DNA of 64,000 nucleotides from Colias croceus (taxonomy: Eukaryota > Arthropoda > Insecta > Lepidoptera > Pieridae): positions 384,501-448,500 of the forward strand of contig NC_059556.1 in assembly GCF_905220415.1 (NCBI RefSeq), read 5' to 3'. Shown here piece after piece: positions 1-11,200 of the stretch. The notes below the pieces were generated by a model that was not told the DNA's origin, did no database searches, and worked only from the letters and a program-made list of their open reading frames with translations. Position 1 is the stretch's first letter; each line of letters begins with the position of its first letter. Both the position numbers and the translations under genes were made by a program.

Positions 1-618
1 TAAAGCTCACTTAATATGATAGAAAATTATTCACATATTCTTAATAATTTAAATTATTTTTTAATACAGCCATAACTACTTCGTACAGTGAAATACCATC
101 GTATCGTTCAAACTATTCAAATCAAGAAATGACCACAAGTAGCAATGTTTAACCATTCCTAACAAGGTATACACTGTGTACATTTCATTCGCTGTCACGC
201 GATGTCTCGTACCGTCTGTGCAAATGTTTTGTTTCGTTTCGTAAATAGCACCCGTCAAATATATTCAGTTAATGGAATTTCGGCGTCAACTTGCGTTATG
301 CGATTTACTCTCTTACACGTGTTCCCGGAATGGGGGAGATGATTAAAAATGGGGTACATATTTAATATGTTCCTGGATTCAGTTGTTTATGTATGTTATG
401 CAGCTGATACGCATGATTTATCATTTCAGCACGATTATGGATAAAAATGTTTACTTATTCTTAAGGTTCTTAAGGTTATGTTCTACCTTAATTATAAACA
501 TCCTACAACTGATATATACATCAAATCAAATGTTCTTAGTGTTCGAAAATCTTATATTTACCAGTGCATCCGCAGAAAACATCGCATGATAGATCTTTCT
601 AATACAGAGGTAAAAAGA
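1..618. other. AT-rich edge, no feature seen
   Basis: No coding exon or repeat family recognised. Confidence 0.4.
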
Positions 619-822
619 CTCAATCGGCTACCTATCCCCTCAACCTCATCCAAATTCGCTCAACATCAATATGAATTCTTAGCAACAAAATTGTATAATT
701 TGTTAAATAGTAAATACAACGTTAGGGTTATAAATCATAATAAAATTAAACGAGTTGTGAAAGATTGGCTAAAAGATATGGATTACGAAGAAACAGAAAA
801 ATTAATGATGGTAAATCACTAG
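619..822 (+). pseudogene. Possible 3' end of a non-LTR retrotransposon ORF
   Basis: Frame open to 822. The segment with ATKLYNLLNSKYNVRVINHN followed by KIKRVVKDWL resembles the extreme C-terminus of LINE reverse-transcriptase ORFs (a KLYN-L phrase, then a Lys-rich helix and a WL ending). No reverse-transcriptase core is present in the window. A (CA)n run follows within about 80 bases. Confidence 0.4.
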
Positions 823-899
823 GACGTATTCACCCACCCGCCCACATGTCATACGTACTAACATACTCACATGCTCTGCACAAACACACACATGCACAA

Positions 900-904
<5 letters not shown>

Positions 905-982
<78 letters not shown>
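905..982. repeat. (CA)n microsatellite
   Basis: Nearly uninterrupted CA dinucleotides; the His/Thr and Val/Cys frames across it are artefacts. Confidence 0.95.
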
Positions 983-985
<3 letters not shown>

Positions 986-1210
986 GCGAACAGATACAAG
1001 CACACAATATTTATAACGGGAATGACTTCTTAAAATTGAAATATTAACTTCAGTTTGTCCTTTTTTTTTTGTATAAACAAAGGTATATATATATTTGTTT
1101 TTCCTTTTATCTATTTTTACTGTTTAAACATAAAACTGTGAGTTTGCAGAAACATATATAATATAGATATAAAGACTGGGAAGAAACTGGCCTTCGAAAC
1201 ACAGTTTACC

Positions 1211-1231
1211 ACTAGTTCGAAGGTCAGGGTC
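1211..1231 (-). CDS. Possible gene B exon 26 (21 nt)
   Basis: A GTTCAG acceptor followed by 21 nt in phase and a GGTAAAC donor would add NPDLRTS. Without that donor the frame runs to a TAA at 1124-1126. A competing reading is that the transcript ends near 1290, where AATAAA occurs in an A-rich minus-strand tract. Tentative. Confidence 0.25.
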
Positions 1232-1411
1232 TGAACATAATGCTGTACCTGTTTCTTGAAAAATAAAATTTTTTTTATTTTTTATTTTTTTTTTTTTTTT
1301 TTATTATACGGATTCCTGTTTTGAAAATAATACGTTACTCTTCTTGTCTCGAATAAAATGCATTACATTGCAATTTATATTAAATGTACAGAATACAAAA
1401 CTCTAACTTAC

Positions 1412-2245
1412 TTGCACCGCCTCCCAATTGTCCCAGTAGTGCAGAATTGTCCCATCCAGCTATTCCAGGCTGATACAAACCTGTAACTTTGCCAAGCTGG
1501 TACTGGTATAGTGATGGGTATAACTGTGTCGCTGCAATCGCACTAGTTTGTGCCTGTGCGTTTTGGCCTAACCCAGGATATAGTTGTGATCCAGCAAAAG
1601 CATTAGACTGTGCCTGCGCGTTTTGGGCTAACCCAGAAAATAGTTGTGAACCCGCTATCGCATTAGACTGAGCCTGCGCGTTTTGTCCTAGACCAGTTAA
1701 TCCAGGGTACAAGGGATAGTTACCATAAATTCCTGGGAAATAAGAACTAGTTTGCGAATTAGCCATTGCTTCAGCAGAACTATAGGACCCTGGCAATGTA
1801 TAGGGGCTTTGAGTGACAGTAGGTAATGTTGGAGTATAATTGGGAACTGTAAGCGCTGGACTTTGAGGCTGAACTAATCCTGATGTGTCACCATAATAAG
1901 GATACCCATTAGTAAATGGAGAAATATTCATTAAGCTAGATTGAGCGTTAGCTGTAGATTCAGCAGAAGCGGTACTACTTCCTGGGAATACTACTCCAAA
2001 AGGATATTGATTTGTGGTACTGCTTAGACCTTCTAGAAATTGTGGGTTTGCTAGATTGGGGTTTAATTGTGACAGTGCATCCGCTATAGCGACAGCTTCA
2101 GAAGAAGCTGCGTTAGCAAATGCAGATGCTTCGCTTTCAGCTTGTGCAAATGCCGAGGATTGACCAAAACCGTATGAATTGGCCAGAGCGCTGGCACTTG
2201 CTTCGGCGCTACCATAAGATCCATAAGGTTGGATCAATGGCACAT
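1412..2245 (-). CDS. Gene B exon 25: Ala/Ser/Gln/Tyr-rich C-terminal domain
   Basis: 278 codons. Begins DVPLIQPYGSYGSAEASASA, with further AxAxA runs, a central Pro/Thr/Tyr part, and three copies of a roughly 20-residue unit QNAQAQSNAxAGSQLYPGLG near the end. It ends GQLGGGA before a strong A|GTAAGT donor; if not spliced the frame continues nine more residues to a stop at 1380. It occupies the same last-domain position as gene A exon 10 but with Gln/Tyr instead of Gly/Leu repeats. Confidence 0.85.
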
Positions 2246-5200
2246 CTGAAAGTAAATAATGTATTAGATACATTTTATGTACATAAATACTTCGTTTGAT
2301 ATGCGAATTTGGTTAAACTGACTCGTTTGTCTAAGTTACAGTCTGTAATTAAATAACCTTATTGCAAAAAAAATCTAGCCTACAATCATTTGCATTGTAA
2401 ACGTATTTTTGAAATGGGATATAAAAAATGAAATGTTCAACAATCGAAAAATCAATGAAACAGTAAAACAAATAACTAGTTAAAATAAATACCGCAGTTT
2501 GGTAGGGGAGTGCAGCGAGCGATCACGTAATTAAAAACTGGCTGACAAGAACACACGTTGCAATCTACAACGAATGGCTGATTCGGCATTCGATAACGAC
2601 ATTTCGGCTCTGAAAGACGTAAATTTTTAATCAGATTCGATGTTGTTTACACAGCTATTAAAACAACATTACTCATCCAATTTGTAACGCGGCAAAGCTC
2701 ACCGATATACACCAGGTTGTCATAGGGGGCTGGAACTATAAAAAGGCAACGTCAGTCACTTGTACCAATAAAATATCCTATTTCACAATGAACGTTCGCT
2801 TACCCGGAGAAACCGCACCTGAAAGCAAGAGAAAGGGATCAAACACAATCGAAATTGGGCCGGTCGTAGCGTTTAGGGGCTATTTTTCTATGAATGGTCG
2901 TGAAAGCAATACACTTAGCCCGCGGTCAATGATTGAACGTTAGCGCGTTTGATTGTTACGATGATTGCTTCTCGATTTCCCGGGGCAATTCTGTTGGTTT
3001 CACCCCTCACCTAACTTAACGTGTACTTATAAATACTTTACGCAAGGGTGCGTGTGGTTTTTTTAGAACGATTTCGTGGGAATTGATGAAGTTTACATAT
3101 TGTACACTTAGTTTACATAGTGTAGATAAATTTTAATGTATTGACGATGTTATTATAATATCATCCATACATTAGATAATATATTAAATTATTACATTTC
3201 AAGATTACTAATAAAAGCTTTAATTTGGATCATGAAACCAACAGATACATATTGAATAGGTATGTCTCGATAAATTTATTATATAGGCATTGATGTCGGG
3301 ATGGTTAGATGATTTATCCCAGACATGTTGGAAATTAAAAGTTGTTTTGCTGCAGACCCTAAAGGTCCTTATTGACCGGTCTCTGCGAAATAACCGCTAT
3401 GTTTTCGCTTTTAACGGCACCTGTGGTCCGTAATACCAGTTTTTGCAACCGTTTGTCAATTTTGACGCCTGCGTCGTGCGACGCGTCGTAAATTTTTACT
3501 TTTATTTTTTTTTTTGTTTTCACATCGTTCGTCAGTTTGATACGCAGTTTTTCTCCGAAGTATTGTTTGCTATTTCGGCACGGCCTTTCAGTTATGTTTC
3601 GATGATATTATAGGTGAAGGGTTGTGAACTGTGAACATTTAAAGGTCCCTTTTTGTGCGTAAATGGATCCGCTTTGAAGTGAAATATTACATAATCAGTT
3701 AAACTATTCGAACATTCCCAACTACACAACTTATAATTGGGTCTGCCGTGAGTGCTAATTCAACAACAAACACGATATTAGATAGATTGTTCTAATAGCT
3801 GAAGTCTTTAACAATTCTAGTTGTATTTGACCCAATTCAAAAGAACACAGACTACGAAATCTAAATTAGTTATAACAAATGGTTAGCTACTATAGAGTAT
3901 AAGACGAATGGCGACAAGAAAAGCAATTTAGCAAGCGAGACACGAAATTAGAAAACTGGCAGAAAATACGAAGTCGGTACTTTGTTTCATAGATATGTCC
4001 CGCTCCATTACAAATGTAATGGAATCATTTAATTTGGTAATACTTTAATAAATAACGTTTTTATACCTCATGGGTTTGGAAATCATTTTATATTATGTTC
4101 TTTTTTAAATTGGGAAAGCTGATAATTAAATTTTCTTAAGTAATGAATTGCCTACTTAAAAAGAATTAATTTGGAATTCATGAAATATCATTAGTTAAAA
4201 TCGGATATTTTATTGATATTATTTTCCATTATGACCGATGTTTGAGTTAAGACAGCTGTGTCATTTATTAGATAGGTACCTACCTACGTATTAAAATGTT
4301 TACATACGACGAGGTCATGTTATTACCGATTTGTACATTAAAATTTTAATATACTACTCTTCTTACTTCTATTCCAACTTAATATTTATGCTTTATTACA
4401 CTAAATTAGTAAATTAAACTTACATTCAGGTCTCGAAGATCGTCTGCAAACGGGCGCTACGAAGACTCCAAATTGTTCGCAGGTGCAAATCTTACAAATA
4501 TCCTCTGGGCTTATGAATTCTGCGCCGATAGCCTGGTATTGGCATGACTGATCTGAAATTAATTATTCACATTTTTAAGGATATTATTATCGATACTAGA
4601 TTAAAATAATGAATAAATTGAACGATTGAAAGTTGAAAAATATAAAGAAATTAAAGATATAATAGAAATTATATATATTGATATTTACCTAAATATTGAA
4701 AAGGCTGTGGAACTGTAAAATAAAATTGAAATTAGTGAATTAATTAAGAATATTACATGTAGATTATTAGAAAATAAATTCAACATACTTGGCGTTGGTT
4801 CCGGTATTGGAGGGAACGGTTCGAGCGGCCAAAGCCCTTGATCTACGAAATAAAATAAAATTTCAAAATATGTGTAGACTTTCTAGTTATCTGCAGAACA
4901 AACTCTTATACTATTATAGTATTTTTATCATGTTAATTTTATGAATGCATAAGCTATTTAAATGGTGTATAATTTTTCGCTTAAGTAATTTAAAATTAAA
5001 ATGTTAGGAGAATACGGGAAATGTTTAATAAAGAATTTCACTGTTCGTTATGTTATATTCAAGTTTACCTATTATCTCACTGGTATAATATAATAAGACA
5101 TAAATTCTTACCCGGTATTGGTGGCAAAACTAGAAAAAAATAGAAATACCATTAGTAATATTGAAAAATAATGAAAATTTAGTTAATACGCTGACGTACT

Positions 5201-8200
5201 TGGCTCAGGCAACGGCTGATAGGGGAGTAGGGGGTAAGGTTCTGGTCGTGGTTCTGTAACAAAAAGTATTAGTTTGAGAAATCGAAAAAGATGACATGAA
5301 AAATTTCAATTCGAATTTGAAAAATTTCGTTCATTTATTAGTAGTTATTGTTATAGTATTTTATATATTATAAAGGACGAACGTTTGTTCCGAAACTAAA
5401 GATTGAATAATAGCTTTAATAAATCTTATTATTGTAAAAGTAAAGCGGAAAAATAAAGAGAAAGTTAATATTATTATACAAACCTGGGAATGGCAGTTCA
5501 AGGCCTGAAAAAAGAAACGTGTTCTTACATGATTTAAAGATAAAATTTTCCATAGATAACTCACATTATAGTATATTTGTCTCTAATGATAATATCGCAA
5601 AAAGCAATCACATTGAATACAACTGCTTAAAAAGAGATAATAATATTAGTTGATATAAATAAAATATTAACTTACAACAAGTTGGCTTGGTGTAACAATT
5701 GACTTCGATATTGATGACGCCAACGTCGTAGTATTCGCTGCAGACACATACTTGACACTCGTCCCATGGATGTTGGAACTGCTGGTTCGGGGGGTAGGGT
5801 CGGCATGAGCGATCTGTAAAATTATATATTATAATCATTTTTGTGTTGAGGATTTGGAACATTTAAAGAAAATTTTCCTAAATATGGTTTTGGGCATTTT
5901 TGCATTGAATGTGGCTTATAATCAAATACGTGTAATATATATTAGATAAAATGAAATTTACTATATGAACTACTGTTCGTTAAATTAAATATTTTATTCA
6001 TTTATTACGAAGTAATAGAATAAAATTTGAATTAAAGATAAAAAATACTGAAATATTAGTTATTAGTGTGATTAAAATGCTCGCAGATTATAGACGATAT
6101 TATATTTAAACATTCCTTTTTTGTAGCTAAGCGAATACGTACTTAATATTTCATATTATACTTACGTGGAGGTGGTCCTGGTAGCGGACTAGGTGGTAGG
6201 TCTGGTATCAACGGTGGCCAAGGAACTAAAAACCATTAAAAATAAATGTAACAACTTCTTCTCATAATATTTTTTCCTCATGACAAATTATCAAATATAA
6301 CGTACTTTACGTTAGACATAAAAAAAAACATCATAAGAACTATAACTATTTGTCGAAATATACCCAATTATTTAATCAAACAGTTTGGACATGCCCTAGA
6401 ATGATTTAAATAGACTATATTCAAAGGGTACGAAGCCGGCTGTGTCAGAGTTACGATCGCAATCTTGTCCGAACAAGTTGCAGGATACATGCAATGTGAC
6501 TCGTGTGCTAATGCACTTCGATATTGGGAATAAACTATCCTAATAACTTAAGGGTATTAAAAGTTATGGCGGATGTCGAACTAGAGTTTTGGTTTTGAAA
6601 TTTCCTTCACAGAATGAAGGAAATTTGTTAATTGAACGTCGTCTTTGAATATTTTGTTAGTCTTTTTTAGTAATATGTCAATGTTACAACTATTTTAAAA
6701 AGCGGTGTTTGTCAACTGTATTTTACTGCTATGTGGTTGCGCTCATGTTTCATGTGGATAAATTTTGATCTTGATTTTTATTTTTGTAGTACATACTCAG
6801 GTCTGAGTGACATTGAATCAAATGCTGATTTTGTTTATTTGTGTAAGACTTACGTGGCTCGGGTTCAGGCGCCGGTATCGGTAAAAGTATAGGTTCTGGT
6901 TGTGGTATCCAAGGTTCTGGTACAGGCCATTCAGGTATCGGTGGGAACGGTTCTGGCATCGGCTGTATGGGTTCTGGAATCGGCCAAGGCTCTGGTATTG
7001 GTGGGAATGGTTCTGGAATTGGTGGCAACGGCTCTGGAAGTAGTGGGAATGGCTCTGGAATCGGCTGAATAGGTTCAGGGAATGGGAACGGTTCAGGAAT
7101 CGGTTGGATAAATTCGGGGAATGGGAACGGTTCAGGTATTGGTTGAATAGGTTCGGGGAATGGGAATGGTTCAGGCATAGGTGGTAGTGGCCAGGGCTCA
7201 GGCAGCGGTTCCGGGAATGGCCATGGCTCTATCGGTTCCGGGAATGGTGAAAATTCTTCTGCAAATAAATAACATTTTTATGAAGTATTTCCATTTCAGA
7301 AGGAACTAGAAATTATTTTATTAAAAATATTTTTTCGAAAAATATTGCCCTCATAACGTATAATTATTGATTATTATTAAGATTTTGAAGATGTGACATT
7401 TAGAATGTTCTTCTATAAAAGCTAATAGTTATTTACTGCCATAACAAATCAACTAGGGTTATTAATCAGAGTGATAATCTATTGATAGAAAAAATCTCAT
7501 TAGCGCGTATCGGAGCTATGAAACGTAAATGCACTTGAAGTGCATACGCTAATTATTTCGTTACACTCGGTTGTATAATAAAATCGTCGTTTGTACGAAA
7601 ATGTGGTGCAAATGTAATAACATTAGAGTATTATCCATACTAATATTATAAATGCGAAAGTAACTCTGTCTGTCTGTCTGTTACGCCTTAACTACTGAAC
7701 CGATTTGCATGAAATTTGGTATAGAGATATTTCTATACCCGAGAAAGGACATAGGATAGGTTTTATCCCGGAAATCCTATGGGAACGGGTTTTCTTTGAA
7801 AACGCGGGCGGAAAGCTAGTTTCCTATAAACTCATTAGTATATTCTAATATTACCGAAAAAGTAGATAGAGATGATGATGAAATGTATGCATTTGTTAAC
7901 ATATTTTCATCATATAACTATCATACCATTTATATTTAATACCAATTTTAATATCCCGTGCATATAACAATCCAAGCGTATATCAAACTGAAATATAAAA
8001 ATACGCGCACGGCTCAAACTTAAAATGAATAGCACATAATTTCAACAGCTGCAATATTTAATAAGAGATTCTCACCGCATTCAGGGCTCGGAATGCATAT
8101 GATACGTTGCTCAGGTATACCGAACGACAGGAACTCGACGACACACTCGCAAATCTGGCAAGCCTCGTACGGGTGAGGGAAAGGCACATTCGGAGGGAAG

Positions 8201-11200
8201 TTCTCGCACAAAGGCACTGGGAATATTAAAAATCTCATAAGTGATACATTTGTGACTTTAAAACAGCGTTTGTGCCGAGCACAGTGTCAGAAGTGAAACT
8301 TCTTTGGCAAGATTCAAAGATAACAAAATCGTTGCCTTACTCCATGACGTGAATGTATTGCCATGACTTGACCTTGAAATTTTACTCTCAACACACTTAA
8401 AGAGGTTTCACTTCAAAAAAACTTATTAAAAGACATATTTCAGACGAGCCTACCTATGTTATAATTTCCACCGAGAAAATACGTTATACATGGTCCATTA
8501 GATAATGGTCTGCGATAACAGAATCAGGGTTTACAGAATTGTATTAAGCGATTGGGATTAATGATAATATTGTATGTTAATTGAAGAGACCGAGTGTAAT
8601 GCGAATTAAATTAATTATTGGTGATTATTTAAATATCTGATGTTGTCGTGATTTTATTGCACCTCTTAATATTATTTCACTGACATAAATTATATGTGTA
8701 CGAATTTTTTATGCAAATTAAAATTTAAATTTACTGGAGATAATAACGTTACATAATTACGCTTTTTCAACATAAATGCTGAAATGTGTTTGCGCATCCA
8801 TAAAATTTTAGTAGCCGTGTGTAGGACACAGATACCCCAAAAATGTTTGGGTCAATTCGTTCATGAATATTTATCTGACCGTGCAAAATTTTTCATTAAA
8901 TCAAGTGTTTATGAATTTCATACTCACTTGGTACAGGTTGTGGCGGGACAGGTATGGGCGCTGTAAAAGAATCAATGAATAAGAAATAACATTGGATACG
9001 TTTTTGCATATTTTAATATATTTGCGTAATCACTTACGTATCGGGATGATGTCGGGCGGCAGGCCTGCAACAGTGTTTTATTTTATATATCATTTTCGAT
9101 CTTTTCAATTCAGGAATATTTTTCTATTTTTTGTTCCGTGTTTTGTCTATTCGATTCGATAGTTATTGAAAATTTTAGAGAGTCGCTTTGTTAAATGGTA
9201 ATGGTAAATGTTAAAATATGTAATGACGTTTCAAAAGTGCTTCTAAAAGAAGTCTAATTGAATAAATAAATGTTTGAGTTTGAGTTTCAGTTTAACGTAA
9301 GTTCTTTGTCTCCATTATTTGTCTTTACTAAAAAAAATATTATCTGGTAGTTTAAAGTGAGTACGATTCGCGTTAATTAGTTTTGACCAATTAAAATATG
9401 ATCAAATAGTTTAGAAACAATCTAGGAAATAAAGAATAAAAAAGCTCACCACATTGCGGAATATCCTGACATTCAATGAATACGTCAGGTTGACCAATGG
9501 GGTTGAACACCTGGCTGCAGACACACACTTGGCACGGGTTCAGCGGATTTTGAAAAGGTGTATCTTGAGGTAGCGGGGAACATGACACTGTGAAAATAAT
9601 AAAAATTAGGTACCAAAATGAGAGAGAAAATTTAGTGAAATATAGAAACGAATAAAGATTGCAACGAATTGCAATTGTATGTGCTGCCTGTACCTATAGA
9701 TTATAGTTTAGTTTATATAATTATATTACTTGATTGTATAGGTAAAGTATCGAATTTCCACCAGAATATGAATATGAATAACATAAATAGACATTTAACG
9801 TACATTAAATAATTAAAATAAAATCTATATGGTAATGTGAAAATTAAGTTTAATTTTCCTTTAGTCAATTATAAGTACAATCTCCTTAGATAACATATGT
9901 ATGAAATCCAAAATACAGATTAAAAAATTGACTCTCACCTTGCGACTCCGGTGGTGGTAGCGGTGGTATCGGTATCGGTTCCGGTATTGGTTCAGGTATA
10001 GGCGATGCTGCGCAACTGTCGCATCCAACGCAAACCGGTACCAAATCAAAAAGCACATACTGACAAGCACAAATGAGACATTTATGGTCAATTGACCATA
10101 TGCTATACATCTCACCAGGGTATGAACATTGTATATCACTTTGTCCTGAAATAAGGAGAATAATTATTGTTTAATTTTATTTTTATGACAACTCACCTGG
10201 AAGGCCTATAAATTAAAAAACCATATTACATATTCTTAAAAGCCTGGCCATATACTGGCCTTAATTTTCAATCACAAGAAACTATATAAATTTTATTCAC
10301 AAGAAACTAGTTTCCCAAACAATTCCTTTAATAATTATTAATTGAATAAAGATTTTCAAATCTATATGAATCTGCAAGATTTTAAAGTTATACGATGTCA
10401 TCAAAGTACACGATGAACTCCAAAGGTATCAATTAAAATTAACTATTCGAATTTTCATGAACAATCATTATTAATTCTGTTTATGGTAACAAAAAATATA
10501 TAAATGACTTACCAGTTATTGAAGTAGGTATGATGAAATTTTGTGGCGATATTGGCATCACATTTTCTGAAAGATAACACTTAATAAAGAATTAAGTTTC
10601 ATAAAGAAAACACACAAATGAAATAAAATCAAACCTGGACTATATAAAGCTATTGATGATGCTTGTGATTCGGCTGATGCGTAGCTTAAACCAGGATTAA
10701 AACTAAATAAAATAAAAAGTAAATAAGTATTAAAACATATTAAACTGAAACTGTAATTAATTTTGAAATCTACATTTTCCAATTATTGATAAACGATTTA
10801 ACGTTTTTCATCATAAAAACCACCCATTAACGACAATTGTCGAAGTTAAAATAACTACAACATAATCTTGGAAATTGTTATTCTTATTAGAATTGAACAA
10901 AAGACGTACCCTGACCCATAGGGGTTCCAACCACCAGAATTCGCTAATGCTTGAGCGGCCGCAGATGCATAACTTGAATCACCAAGTCTGAGTAATAAGA
11001 AAGAAATAAAAAAAATCACATAATATTATTCGCATATGCCTTTATTATATAAGTACCAGATTATTTTACGACATACTTGTATTAGAACAATTAAAACCTT
11101 TTAATTCCTACAAATAAAACAATTCGATGAAGATGCTAAAATATATGGTGAAAATGAACAAAAAAGCCTTTAAATTATACAATAAATAAATAGGATAAAA

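Noticed and set aside
802..1016. His/Thr and Val/Cys repeat frames
   Set aside because: Translation of a (CA)n microsatellite.
9861..10139. 92-codon minus-strand frame with Arg/Tyr/His repeats
   Set aside because: Out-of-frame reading of gene B exon 8, whose correct frame gives the Cys module and PIPEP linker.
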